DNA of 39,478 nt from Chara braunii. Its lineage: Eukaryota > Streptophyta > Charophyceae > Charales > Characeae. The position numbers were made by a program, and so were the translations under genes. Of the stretch, positions 10,392 through 22,279 are shown one piece after another. The notes below the pieces were generated by a model that was given only the letters and a program-made list of their open reading frames with translations, ran no database searches and was not told where the DNA came from. Within the stretch, counting starts at the first letter, position 1. Every line of letters starts with the position of its first letter. The DNA is taken from positions 795,087 through 834,564 of the forward strand of contig BFEA01000284.1 in NCBI GenBank assembly GCA_003427395.1. Direction: 5' to 3'.

Positions 10392-10552
10392 GCTGCCCTC
10401 CCCGTGAGCTAAAAACTGGCCACGTCAGCTTGTGACGTGGTGCTTTCAAGCACTTCCTCTTTGTCATGCGTGCGCTAGGCGACGTCACTATCGAACATCA
10501 TCATCATCAGCTCACGTCACGTTACTTGTTGATATGCGGAAAAGCCGAAAAG
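10392..10552. repeat. first copy of adapter-flanking 161-bp duplication
   Basis: The 161 bp from 10392 (GCTGCCCTCCCCGTGAGC) to 10552 (ending GCCGAAAAG) are repeated without visible change at 10591-10751. The two copies are separated only by the 38-bp adapter. The genome probably holds one copy. Confidence 0.9.
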
Positions 10553-10590
10553 CTGTCTCTTATACACATCTAGATGTGTATAAGAGACAG
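10553..10590. other. Nextera-type junction adapter (assembly artefact)
   Basis: The 38 bp are CTGTCTCTTATACACATCT followed by its reverse complement AGATGTGTATAAGAGACAG. This is the Tn5 mosaic-end pair created when tagmented fragments are circularised in mate-pair libraries. It is library sequence, not genomic DNA. It should be masked, and the duplicated flank collapsed. Confidence 0.97.
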
Positions 10591-10751
10591 GCTGCCCTCC
10601 CCGTGAGCTAAAAACTGGCCACGTCAGCTTGTGACGTGGTGCTTTCAAGCACTTCCTCTTTGTCATGCGTGCGCTAGGCGACGTCACTATCGAACATCAT
10701 CATCATCAGCTCACGTCACGTTACTTGTTGATATGCGGAAAAGCCGAAAAG
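10591..10751. repeat. second copy of adapter-flanking 161-bp duplication
   Basis: Identical to 10392-10552 over its full length as far as can be read. Unique sequence (GTGATTCACTGCTTTGCAGC) resumes right after it. It is probably produced by joining reads on either side of an untrimmed mate-pair junction. Confidence 0.9.
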
Positions 10752-10956
10752 TGATTCACTGCTTTGCAGCTTTAGGTTTTGTAACAAATCGGGGAACCTA
10801 AACCCAACTTTCATGTCCAGCGTCATAGAATAAGTAAAATGTAACTAGCTTACCTGTTGTGGCTTCGCCCGCAATGAAGAAGGATTTTTTGCCTTGAAAA
10901 GCAGGGAGGTTGAGGGGTTTGGTGGGCCGGTGGTGGTTGGATTAGAACTCAACTCA

Positions 10957-11049
<93 letters not shown>
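10752..11049. repeat. non-coding sequence ending in (CT)n(GT)n
   Basis: About 200 bp of unrecognised sequence leads into a (CT) run at about 10959-11034 and a short (GT) run at 11035-11049, which ends at the N gap. ORFs reading SLSLSL or RERERE are microsatellite translations. Confidence 0.8.
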
Positions 11050-11844
11050 NNNNNNNNNNNNNNNNNNNNNNNNNNNNNNNNNNNNNNNNNNNNNNNNNNN
11101 NNNNNNNNNNNNNNNNNNNNNNNNNNNNNNNNNNNNNNNNNNNNNNNNNNNNNNNNNNNNNNNNNNNNNNNNNNNNNNNNNNNNNNNNNNNNNNNNNNNN
11201 NNNNNNNNNNNNNNNNNNNNNNNNNNNNNNNNNNNNNNNNNNNNNNNNNNNNNNNNNNNNNNNNNNNNNNNNNNNNNNNNNNNNNNNNNNNNNNNNNNNN
11301 NNNNNNNNNNNNNNNNNNNNNNNNNNNNNNNNNNNNNNNNNNNNNNNNNNNNNNNNNNNNNNNNNNNNNNNNNNNNNNNNNNNNNNNNNNNNNNNNNNNN
11401 NNNNNNNNNNNNNNNNNNNNNNNNNNNNNNNNNNNNNNNNNNNNNNNNNNNNNNNNNNNNNNNNNNNNNNNNNNNNNNNNNNNNNNNNNNNNNNNNNNNN
11501 NNNNNNNNNNNNNNNNNNNNNNNNNNNNNNNNNNNNNNNNNNNNNNNNNNNNNNNNNNNNNNNNNNNNNNNNNNNNNNNNNNNNNNNNNNNNNNNNNNNN
11601 NNNNNNNNNNNNNNNNNNNNNNNNNNNNNNNNNNNNNNNNNNNNNNNNNNNNNNNNNNNNNNNNNNNNNNNNNNNNNNNNNNNNNNNNNNNNNNNNNNNN
11701 NNNNNNNNNNNNNNNNNNNNNNNNNNNNNNNNNNNNNNNNNNNNNNNNNNNNNNNNNNNNNNNNNNNNNNNNNNNNNNNNNNNNNNNNNNNNNNNNNNNN
11801 NNNNNNNNNNNNNNNNNNNNNNNNNNNNNNNNNNNNNNNNNNNN
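11050..11844. other. assembly gap (795 N)
   Basis: An unbroken run of N, bounded on the left by (GT)n and on the right by (AC)n. Both edges are microsatellites, so the gap was probably caused by failure to assemble through simple repeats. ORFs drawn through it are meaningless. Confidence 0.99.
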
Positions 11845-12507
<663 letters not shown>

Positions 12508-12667
12508 CCCTACTGCCCCGACCATCCTTCCCCATTAACGTTGTGGATTCTCATCATCCATTTGAGAAAATCCTCACTCTATGCGCACGCATTTGCTATG
12601 TGAGATAGAGAGTCCGTAGCAGCAGATTAAGTGCATTACTCCCCCCCAGTTCCTTTTGCAAATGTTT

Positions 12668-12744
<77 letters not shown>
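12508..12744. repeat. unique spacer and (CT)n(CA)n microsatellite
   Basis: After the end of the duplicated segment, a short pyrimidine-rich stretch leads to (CT) at about 12672-12708 and (CA) at 12709-12744. Nothing else was recognised. Confidence 0.8.
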
Positions 12745-12745
<1 letters not shown>

Positions 12746-13365
12746 CGTTAAGCAGTTACGAACCAAGGCGGGAGATTGGACACGACGGAGGAAGAAGCCA
12801 GAGCAACCAAGCGGAAAGGTAGGAACCGGTGAAATGGAACAGGGACCAGCACTTCGAACCATCCCTTGAATTAAGGTTATGCTTGGGCCCACTAAGCCCA
12901 CCCAGAAGTATCACCGAATTAAGGACACAAAAAAAACACAGCACTCAGACCCTTCTTCAAAAAAAAGGGCAAGTACTTAGCAGCTATTTCCAGCAGCTAT
13001 TTCCGGCACCTGGTATGCCCCCTTGGACCTACCCGATGAAAAATGGCAACTTCACGAAAAACGGGAAAATGGCCCAGGTAGGAACCCGCAAGCAGACGCA
13101 TAAGACCTGACGATAGACCCAAAGCGTTTAAAGCCCCATACTCAGATATCATCGAAAGTGCGACTACTTGAGCGCGCCCCCCACCAAAAACCGGAAATAT
13201 CTCCTAACTTCCTATGCCTAGTCCCCTGCCTCTTGACCTTCCCAGAACAATACTTATACTAGCAGATATCCCCCTCCTCGGCACGAATGAGTTGCTTTCT
13301 GCTTATGAGCTTGCTCTCTGCTGGACTACTGAGTGATCTTGGCGACGCGGTCGAGCTACCTGGCT
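12745..13365. other. unrecognised, donor-like GTAGGAACC phrases
   Basis: There is no long ORF. Two good splice-donor-like sites share the phrase GTAGGAACC: AAGCGGAAAG-GTAGGAACC near 12818 and ATGGCCCAG-GTAGGAACC near 13077. A 13-bp direct repeat (AGCAGCTATTTCC) lies near 12979-13004. These may belong to 5' exons of the possible gene that follows, but this cannot be shown. Confidence 0.3.
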
Positions 13366-13754
13366 ATGGCGGACTGGGATTTTACCACAGGGGCGGACGA
13401 GGACTTGCCCATCACGCCGGAATCCGAGGAGGAAATCACGGCGGAAGAGGCGGTATATAGTCCCTCTCTCCTACCTCTCTCTGTGTGTGTATGCGGGCTA
13501 TGGCTGTCTGTGCTGCTGTATGGTGGATGTGTAAATTTTGCAGGAATGAACCGCTCTGATGAGCCAAAAAAGTGGCGACGGCGAAAAAGCTTTTAGGGGA
13601 TGCCACGCACCTCCAGGCTCCTGCTACTACGACTACTTCCACGCATGTCGCCGAGCTGCCGCGCATCTTCTCCCAGACGTTCTACCTAGCCGAGTTCACC
13701 GCTAGCCTTGCTAAGCTTGATTTGTTCCACTCGAGACGGAGGGATGATCTGTGA
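13366..13754 (+). CDS. possible small gene, two coding-like blocks
   Basis: An ATG at 13366 opens an acidic segment (MADWDFTTGADEDLPITPES, then several Glu) that is GC-rich and coding-like up to about 13452, where GTATATAG resembles a donor. A TTTTGCAG acceptor-like site lies near 13543. A second coding-like block in another frame runs to the stop at 13752-13754 (LPRIFSQTFYLAEFTASLAK). Joining the two blocks does not give one clean frame with the obvious sites, so the gene is either spliced differently, broken, or not a gene. No family is recognised. The downstream end overlaps the repeat unit that begins at about 13721. Confidence 0.3.
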
Positions 13755-14395
13755 TACGGACCTAGTAATAAGTGAATGATGCATTGAGGGTTGCGGGGGG
13801 TGGAAGCGGAGGATGGGTTTCTGAACTGATGTATGGGATGTGGGACGGTATAGCTGTTTTCTTGATTTTATCATGCGGGGGATATGGTTCTCTCCTACCA
13901 ACCTGTATATTGGTTTGTTCCACTTGAAGCGGAGGATTGACCTGTGATGCAGGCCTAGTAATAGTTGAGGGATGCATGTAGAATTACGGGAGGTGGAAGC
14001 TGAGGTTGTTTTTTGAAATTCGAAACTGATTCGTTTCAATTTTCCTGAATAATGCATTAAGGGTTGTGGGAGGTGGAAGCGGAGGATGTGTTTCTGAACT
14101 AATTTGCTTTCGTTCTTTAAGATGACATGGAGTGTGGGACAATATAGCTGTTTTCTTGATTTTATCACGCGGGGGATATGGTTCACTCCTACCAAACGTT
14201 GTATTGGTTTGTTCCACTTGAAGCGGAGGATTGACCTGTGATGCAGGCCTAGTAATAGTTGAGGGATGCATGGAGACTTACGGGAGTTGGAAGTTGAGGC
14301 TGTTTTTAAAATTCGAAACTGATTCGTTTTGATTCTCCGAGGTGACCTGGAGGGTGGGTCTATATAGCTGTTTCCTTGATTTGATGGCACGAGGA
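13721..14395. repeat. imperfect tandem repeat, 2-3 units, open on minus strand
   Basis: TTTGTTCCAC followed by GGAGG and CCTAGTAATA recurs at 13721, 13914 and 14208. TATAGCTGTTTTCTTGATTT and GGGGGATATGGTT recur between them. Spacings are 193 and 294 bp. The minus strand stays open through the whole region (14390-13686, 234 codons), and the translation repeats the block CIPQLLLGLHHRSILRFKWN twice. Because 294 is a multiple of 3, the openness may be a by-product of duplication. No known protein is recognised. Confidence 0.65.
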
Positions 14396-15048
14396 ATATG
14401 GGTTACGTCGATCGGCCTCTTTTGTACTGTATTGAAAACCCCTCTACCTTATACGTAGCTTTGATTTTGCGTATCTCGTCCCTTTTGCAATAATTCTGCT
14501 ATTTCCCGATTTGCATGTACCCTGGTAGGATTGCATGGTTGTACTCCCATACGAATTGTTTTTCAAAATTTTGTCTTCTACCATCTTTTTATATATATTT
14601 ACATATTTTTTATCATTATTATTCTTTTCTTCCTACCTCTTCATGAGATTGCCCAACCCCCTTCGCAAGTCAAGCTGGTTTACTTTCCCTCCAGAACCCA
14701 TGAAATCGCCTCTTGTTTCCTTATAAACCACTGGACCCACCAAAAATAATGTATGACCCACTGCCTTCATGTTTCGTACTTGCGGCTATTATGATCACTG
14801 GACCTCTCGCGATCTAAACTAGCCCATAGATGGTGTTGTGAAATTCCCTTGGATTTAGAGAGTACTGATTCAATAATGCAATGTCGAAATTAAGTGGAAA
14901 TGCCAAGTTATCGTGTGTCGACCTCGCTAACTGGGTAGCATGGACTGGTGGTTGTCTAAATAGTGCGTGATGGGCAATGGTTGGACCTGGTGTACCACTT
15001 ACTATATAGTGGAGTTACATGGCGGAAACGCTGTGAGATCAGGATACG

Positions 15049-15049
<1 letters not shown>
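14396..15049. other. non-coding, AT-rich
   Basis: AT-rich sequence with short T runs around 14570-14640. No convincing ORF, RNA gene or repeat was recognised. Confidence 0.4.
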
Positions 15050-15104
<55 letters not shown>

Positions 15105-15276
15105 GACTGCTTTGATTCTGAATCTCTTCATCGGGGTGGAATTGGGGCTGTTGTGGGAAAAATCTATAACACACACACACACACACCTGTATGTTAAATT
15201 TGCATCAATACAGAGAAGATTAGCATGTATGATGCGGGCATGACACTCATGAATCATTATCTTCCTCTACATGCTC

Positions 15277-15346
<70 letters not shown>

Positions 15347-15745
15347 GTGTGTGTGTGTGTCCGTTCCAGGGACATGGCATCGAACTAATAAGACCCTGTC
15401 CCTTTCCAAATATTTTAGCTCCCAGGCGTATGTGTGTGCATGTGCGCACATAAAGTAACAATCCAGAAAAAGAGGTACACACAGACACCTCATTGTGCCT
15501 GCTCCCCGCCAGCCCTCCTCGACTGGCCCGATCCTCTTCCCCTTTGTGCCAACCCTCCTCCCCCCCCTGCACTTTCCTTCCTCCCAGACTGCGCCAACCC
15601 TTCTCCCCTCCACCCGCCGTCCTCCTCGATTGTGCCTACTCTCCATTGCGCCCACCCTCCTCCCCCACTACAACCACCCTCATTCATGACGCCGATCCTC
15701 CTTCCCTGTTTCGCTTGTCCTCCTGCCCCACCGCCTACCATACTC
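15050..15745. repeat. duplicated segment, copy 2, with (CA)n and (GT)n
   Basis: The second copy of 11845-12507. It has (CA) about 15051-15101, the shared unique part from about 15102, (GT) about 15281-15360, and the shared C-rich tract to 15745. Similarity then stops, with CTCTCTCTCGCGCGC following. Relative to copy 1 the (CT) part of the central microsatellite is absent. Confidence 0.85.
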
Positions 15746-16449
15746 TCTCTCTCGCGCGCAAGCGCGCACGCGCTGTCGCACTTTTTCTAGTCGGGCCACT
15801 TCAAGCGACCAGAAAGCCAACAGGCTGTCACGCAGGATTTTTATGTTTCTTGCAATAAATAAAATAAATTAAGTAAAGCAAATCCCTTCCTGTTGTGTGC
15901 GTCCAGCTTCGAGCGAGACCCTTCAATTGCGGTCTTCGCTGGTCCCCGGTCTTATGAATCTTTTATTTTGATTAGGAACAGCAAAGAATTATATAAACAA
16001 TAATAGTGAGATCCTCGTGTGTCATGTATGTATCGATTTTGCCAATTTGCTAATTTTGAGAGTTGTGACAGGATCATCAGAGAACACAATCATCAAGCAG
16101 AGTCAATGCAAGTGAAGCAGGGTCGACTGACTCGAGCGAAGATAAAGGTAAATGAGAGAAGAATGATAACTCATATTAAGTTCATGAATGTACAGATGAA
16201 CAGACACGACCATCACTAATCAAGAGTCCTCACTCCTCCCTCAATGTCTCATTTGACTATGTGTCTCTTATGCCTTGAGCCATGCCTTTGTACCTCCTAA
16301 GACTGTGGCCTCTTAATGTAGAGCCACCTGAAGCCTGCAAGTTCCGAACACTTCCATCCAAGGCTCATGACACGGAAGTCAACCATAGCACAAAATTCCT
16401 CCCAAGGAGTAGGAAGATAGGGCCTGGAGAAAACCCCTCTCCTGAGATG
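15746..16449. other. non-coding, includes GC-alternating tract
   Basis: It starts with a CGCGCGCAAGCGCGCACGCGC tract (about 15752-15773), alternating purine-pyrimidine sequence. AATAAAATAAATTAAG near 15857 is AT-rich. No convincing coding sequence was seen. The end abuts the stop codon of the minus-strand gene at 16450. Confidence 0.4.
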
Positions 16450-17930
16450 TCAGAACTCTGAAGGCTCAGTCACTGACTCGTAATCAATCTCTGCCGATGA
16501 GATGTACCTCTTGGCTAGGTCAACTACGTCACCCCAATACGAGTTGTCCATGAAAGGAAAGGGGATTGGGAGCTTGGGATAGTCAGTGTAGAGCTTGGGT
16601 CCAAAACTACGGATCAGCTTGGTACCACTCTCGTCAAGCTCTCTCTCTTTCACCTCAAGGTACCTAGCTGCCAAGACCCAGACTGAGTCGAAGTGATCAT
16701 GGGTTTCTTTACCCTTTTTCAAGTAGGCCCTCAGGTCATGGATGACTCCTTTTGCGAACTCAGTGTGAACCACATAAATAGATAGTTCCCCTTGCTTGAA
16801 GCCAGTTGCACTGACGTATCGATACTTGAAGGCATCTTTGGAGGCAATTCTGTTGAGACTGGTCAAAACTGACCCTTTTATTGAGAATGATTGAATCGCG
16901 CTCAGGTGCAACAGTGGCTTATCAAACTGAATTAATATCTCCGAACTTCCGAAGGGAAACCCCGTCTGGCCGAAAACTGATCTTCAAAGCAAAAGGAAAT
17001 GTCTAAGTGTTGGTTGACTCCGATTGATGCTTTATGATAACCCAAAAGGTCAAATGTTGCTGAATTTACAGACCACCGAGTACTGATCCCTTGATAGCAA
17101 GGCACTGAGGGAAGTCACAGATCACCGAATGACAACTGTGAACTAGCACGATAAGAAGGATCTTCAAGAAAAGAACCCAAGCATTTTCACATTCACCGGA
17201 CCATCACCCCGGTTTGCTCAATGGTTTCCAGAAACGAGTAAGTACTACATAGTCTTTTGTCAGACTCATGAATGTAGATCATATATTCAACAAACTTCTG
17301 GTTTTTCGCTAGCCCAAGAGCTCTTTCTCTCATCAATTTCAAACGGGGTAAAGTGCCCTCAACTGCTCGGTCCTCCCACTCCTTTGCCCTATTCCGATGA
17401 AGAGCAAGGGATACAACGAGAATGTCCTTACTGTACATGTTTCTCCTTCATACACCAGGGGCATAATGCTAGTCATGAAAGGTAATTCCACTTAGAGTCT
17501 TAGACATCATTCGTAGTGACTGTGCTTAGTGGAGCATGTTTAGTCTGCAAACTGGTTGTGATGGATGACGGGGTGACACCACAACGCTAATGTGCTCAAA
17601 TGAGACTAGATGCGGTTCTTGATTACGTATCCCACTAAGGTTCTGTAGAACACTGCCTCACACGTTTACGTAGCATGAGGACAATGTCGATCTTTTCCTT
17701 AATGCATGTGCCACTCTGAACATTTTAGCAGTCACTTCACTGTTCTTCTCATCACTTATGAGACTCGGCTTTGACCAAACATTTGGGACTCGGTGTCTGC
17801 TTTCGCTTACAGCGAGTAGTTTAGTCACAAGCCAAACCTGTACTGGAGACTGTTGGCTCGCGCCTTGAACATTTTCAGACTTAATTTGACAGACCCAGGT
17901 GTCGTCGCCCAACGTTGAAATTTTGAAAAC
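16450..17930 (-). CDS. unrecognised spliced gene, at least three exons
   Basis: Three coding-like minus-strand segments fit a phase-consistent model. Exon A is about 17930-17811 (contains LGDDTWVCQIKSENVQG) and ends at a perfect GTAAGC donor in phase 0. Exon B is about 17381-17197 (contains KNQKFVEYMIYIHESDKRLC), with a possible AG acceptor just before GAGTGG, and ends CG-GTGAAT. Exon C is 16981-16450 (begins SVFGQTGFPFGS after an AAG acceptor with a pyrimidine-rich run, ends SSAEIDYESVTEPSEF-stop). The B-C join restores an Arg codon (CG plus A) and removes a 215-bp intron. The predicted product (about 280 residues) is soluble, with no signal peptide or membrane segment. No family is recognised. 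Further 5' exons may exist. It could be a host gene or an unknown retroelement gag-like gene. Confidence 0.5.
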
Positions 17931-20714
17931 GGTCCTTGCCTTTGCTCAGAACACAAGATATGAACTTAGGTCATGTCTTGTGACCGTTTTTCACACGGAT
18001 ACTGCAGCGGGATACTGATGATAACAATCGAGATTCACGCATATACAACATATTGCGTATTGGAATTTTTATTCTCCGTCTGCGTGCTATTCCTCAATTA
18101 GTGTGGTAACCAGCGAGTGACCGGCACGCCACCAAGGCTGCTCCACCTTTCTCTCTTAAACAACCGAGAATCTTTAGTCCCCTTCGCGCTCCCATTAGGG
18201 ATTGACAGTACCTGTATTAGTCTAGGTCGTTCGGCACAGTCCTAGAAATATCATCAACCTCAGGTATGACTTATACTTAGAACTGCCTTAGTCCAATTAG
18301 TTAATGACAATTAATTAAGACGAATGAAAGAAAATCAGTCACGCACATCCCTAGTTCTTCCTCCACTACTCAGTTTGTTCAGGCAACAAAGTTGGGTCTA
18401 CTTGGTCCTTGTACGATCAACCGTGGCGGGAAGTAGACTCAGTGAACCAGTATGAATTGAAGAGTTGAGTTCAACAGCACGTGGTTTCTCCGCGGTACAA
18501 GACCTAGTCTTTACCTGACCGTTTTTCTCCCAAAAATAATTGTTTTTTAAGCTTACAGGGTTACTTCGTAGTTTCGTCTTTTCACGAGGGTAGTCTATGC
18601 AAATCACCGAAGGACATGCTCATATTGGCCCTATGAGACAAGAGTATCTGCAAGATTAGTACAGGGCCACGAGAAAATCACCCCCCTTGGATTAGTCCCC
18701 ATCAATCAGGAACTTCGCAAGCAGATATGCAATCCTTCTCAGAGTTTTCCTTCTCTTGCCTATCAAATATTACTTTACAAATTACGAGAAATGTCTAACT
18801 GGGGAGATCATGACATTCCTCTCCTTTTGAGCTAGCAATCCTAAGTTGAGTTAGCAATCCTAAGGCGATTGATGAGTAACGTAGGTCCACCTCTATTGCG
18901 GTACCTACAATGGTGAGCTCCTAGAACTTCCCTTTTGTCAGGGTTTTGTTCACCCAGGCTTGATATAGGTGCATTGGATTTACTTCACCCAAGCATGCTT
19001 CTCACTCCGAGTCTATATGCAAACTGACCGTTCCCATACCAGTTACAACGAGCGTCAAACGGTAAGATGACTGTGGAGGTGTGCTCAACGGAGCTAGTCA
19101 AGTCAACAAGTTATCATGCAAGATAACTCGCCTGCACGTCTTCACGACTGGCTAATTCTCTCAAACAAACACAAGTGCGTGGTACGTGAGCAGAGAGGCA
19201 TCAAGGGCTAGCTGAAGAAAGAAGAGAAAACTATTCGCTCTCATCCGACTGTACTTATTAACACCAAAATCTTCCGACAACAGGTCTCTCGATGGACCAA
19301 GGACAGAGACAACATTTACATCAATCACTTTGGCATGTATGGGGCTCTTTCTGTGCGCTGACCAAACGACGTGGTTACACAAAATCAATAGGGACGTCTA
19401 TGCATGATTATCCATGTAATCTTCTCCACCGATTGGTGTATTACAGTACAAACTCTTCATCACACACTTATCCCGGTTCTTAGCGTCATCAATACCTCAT
19501 TTCTATACAGTCGATCCCTTCACTCCGCATGCGCAACGGAACCTTACATGGAAGTTCAGTTCAGAAAAACGACTGACGTCAACTGAATACAGTGTTATTT
19601 CTTCCAAAACCGACTCACAACTCTTTCTCAAGCATCTGTCTCCACTCACGCCGTTACCTGATCATCTTCCTCTCAGGTGAGGGAGAACTAGTTAGAAGCG
19701 AGAACCAATCTTGAGTACGACCTTTTCTTGAAAACCCAAGTAAAGTGCAAAACGCGTTTACTTATGTCACGATCACACGAGACAACTCAATCTACTTGCT
19801 CTCTTTGACGAGGATGAGTTGTACAAGCTGATTTACCTTACTTATACAGAGGCCGAATCCCGTTGAGACTTCTCTATGGCTGACGCTTGATTTATCGCAC
19901 CTCTTTTCCACCTTGGCCCACTCTAATTTCATATAGAGAGCACACAGCCTCTTCGAGACCTACCTTTCAGTCTCGTCACTGCAAGTCAACTCAGTTCGAT
20001 AGATGGCTGGCATCATCTGTAATGAGTGAGTCTTACCAGGCCACTACAGGTTGGGCCTTGTATACGGTCCATTCGTTGTCGTTTACTGCTGTTCCAACCG
20101 AGAGGAGTCATTCAGGAGTTGCGCTCATGCACAAACTTTACTCTCTCTTCTTGCTATGGCACTGTCTCTTTCGTCACACATTTTCGGTCTTACTCACTCA
20201 CGTTGGAACGCACAAAGGCACAGACCGCACGTGGTCGCTTTTCCACTACTGATGACGTCGACCAAACAGGCATCAAGAGTGCTGAACTTATTAGAGCACC
20301 CAAACCAGAGAGGTGTGCAATGTACTTTGTTGACTGCAAGAATTAACGCACCGTTTCATTCCCCCGCTTCTCAGGTAAGCAAGCCCATTAAGAAAAAAGA
20401 GACGGTCCCCTGCCACATCTGTCGAAATCGATAGAACACACTCCTGTTACCGCTCACCTCACTTTACTTTATCTGAGTAACTAATTCCAATGTCTAGCCT
20501 CTCACACGTTTTCCTGAGTGGCGACCTCCAGTCACACACTCTCGCTCTAGTCCTTCTCAGGACATGACACAATTAGTGCAATGTCGCACATTTAGTGTAG
20601 TGTCACGCTAGTCACATTCGGGCTATTCAGATCGCGCTCGTCCCTCTCTTTACTCGACTCTTTGTCACACGGTGTGTCCCCACTTGTGCAGAGGCTAGCA
20701 CGACGTCTCATTGA
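17931..20714. other. mostly unrecognised; candidate minus-strand exons
   Basis: No long ORF belongs to a known family. A minus-strand stretch at about 18607-18500 (CIDYPREKTKLRSNP) is followed by donor-like GTAAGC, and a second donor-like site (CGGTCAG-GTAAAG) lies nearby. A TTTCTCTTCTTTCTTCAG acceptor-like run lies on the minus strand near 19211-19228. These could be upstream exons of the gene at 16450-17930, but cannot be chained with confidence. Plus-strand ORFs at 19887-20434 overlap in all three frames and are not convincing. Confidence 0.3.
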
Positions 20715-21645
20715 TCAAGTACTGACTGACCAGCGTATGCACGTGGACCCCCCCCCTTCTCCTGAATGCTCAGTCCTTCCTCTTCCGTAGTCCTGCAACT
20801 GCCCGCTTCCCTCTTTGAGACTCGCCGACACGTGTTGACCTCTGAACCGCTTCACTCTCTCGTTCTTGAGCATAAATGTCACATGTGTCACCACCACTTC
20901 TCTCTCTGCCTCTCTCCACAACTTGGCCTCAGGCCCATCTTCCACTGGCTCGACGAGTTGGCCGTTGGTGGCCCCGTAGCCACCGCTCCAGACCATCCAA
21001 AACCGGGTCTCTGCCGCACTCATCGCCCTCTCAATTGTGACTACACGCCCCCTTAACCGCTTAGCGGCCTTGGTCTCTTTGTCGTGAGTTGGCCTCCGGG
21101 CCGCTCTCAATAGGCTCAGCCGGCGGGTGGTCCCTCTGCCACTGGTCCCATTCGCGCCAAGACTGAGTTGCCTCTGCGTCACTCATTTCAGACTCCCCTT
21201 CGGAGTCTCGGTCGAGGCGTTGCACCTCCCTGGTTGTGGTCCCAGTCGACGAATCATCCTCACGGTAAGTGACCGTTACTCGCATTCCCGCAGTCACCCC
21301 ATCTCGTCTGCACCTCCGCTCAGCTCTGTTGCGCGCCTCGGTAATAACCGCTTGCAGGTCGTCGACTCTCCTCATTTCCTGCTCCCGGTGGCTGCATACG
21401 TTGATCGTAAACCTCACCTCCACCGTAGGCTTTCCGTAGGACAGTATGGTCTCAACCAAAGTACCCTTCTCATCCGTGCGTTCCCACATCCAAGAGTGCC
21501 TCATGTACTTTGGTCTATAACCACGCATGCCATTTCGGTACGCCATAGCCACCTTTTCTACGATAGTCCGCGTCTGAGACCACTTTCTACCTACACTTTT
21601 GCAGCACACTCGAGGCACTATGCACAGAGACCCCAAAGCGACCAT
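20715..21645 (-). CDS. unrecognised coding-like region, frameshifted tandem motif
   Basis: Two overlapping minus-strand ORFs, 21645-21061 (194 codons) and 21182-20715 (155 codons), lie in different frames. The first is rich in Arg/Glu and contains YRPKYMRHSWMWERTDEKGT and PTVEVRFTINV, then an acidic stretch (DRDSEGESEMSDAEA). The end of the first and the middle of the second share a motif: MSDAEA, W, W, EPIESGPEA versus MSAAET, W, W, EPVEDGPEA. The DNA offset is about 162 bp, so an internal tandem duplication with a later indel explains the frame change. No family or fold is recognised. It may be part of a spliced gene continuing toward 16450, or a transposon-derived ORF. Confidence 0.35.
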
Positions 21646-21819
21646 GACGCTTTCCAGCCTGATTACCCCGTCCTCAGATCAGACGTGGTTGACCAGCCCC
21701 GTGTAGCACGAAAGCCCCTCCTCTTATGGCGTTGCCATGCGCAGGTCTATCAGCGTTCTAAACGAAAACACTCAAAACATCTTCAGATCGATGAAAATAA
21801 AAAAATAATAAAAAAATAA

Positions 21820-22279
21820 AATAAAAGAAGACAAAATAAAGTAAATACGAAAACGAGAGGCTGAGCCTCAACGGTCATAACACAAGCGGCGCACTTTGTG
21901 GTCAGTCACTAGTCCTTTTCACTTTTGATATAGAATGACAGCAAGCTCGTCGTAGTGGTCCCATAACAGGATACGGACGGACGTCTTCCTCCCTTCAAAG
22001 ATGAGCGTCGAGCTACCCAAGATGGGTACCGGTGTCCGATGGTAAGGAGGGGACTCATGACCCTCTGCAGGGTGAGGAGTTTCCTATCGATATGGTCGCG
22101 GGTGCTCCCATTTCGTGGGATATTTGCCGCCCCTTACCGGTCAAGCTCACGACGACCGAAGTAGGAAGGTTGGGTGGACTAGGCGACCCATAGGTTGTTA
22201 CTGATTTCGAAAACAGATCGTGCGCCCCGCGCAAAACGACAAAGGGGAACGATGCTCAGAGAACGACTAGTAACATTGA
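21820..22279. other. non-coding, outside the Helitron terminus
   Basis: It begins AT-rich (AAATAAAATAAAAGAAG near 21816) and becomes mixed in composition. No ORF or RNA gene was recognised. If the Helitron terminus at 22280 is right, this is flanking DNA and begins with the T of the insertion dinucleotide at 22279. Confidence 0.4.

Noticed and set aside
10553-10590. 38-bp perfect inverted repeat as a hairpin, terminator or transposon end
   Set aside because: It is exactly the Tn5 mosaic-end junction used in sequencing libraries, and the same 38-mer occurs at 36265.
19887-20434. Three overlapping plus-strand ORFs
   Set aside because: All frames are open over the same stretch, with no family likeness and no clear splice model.
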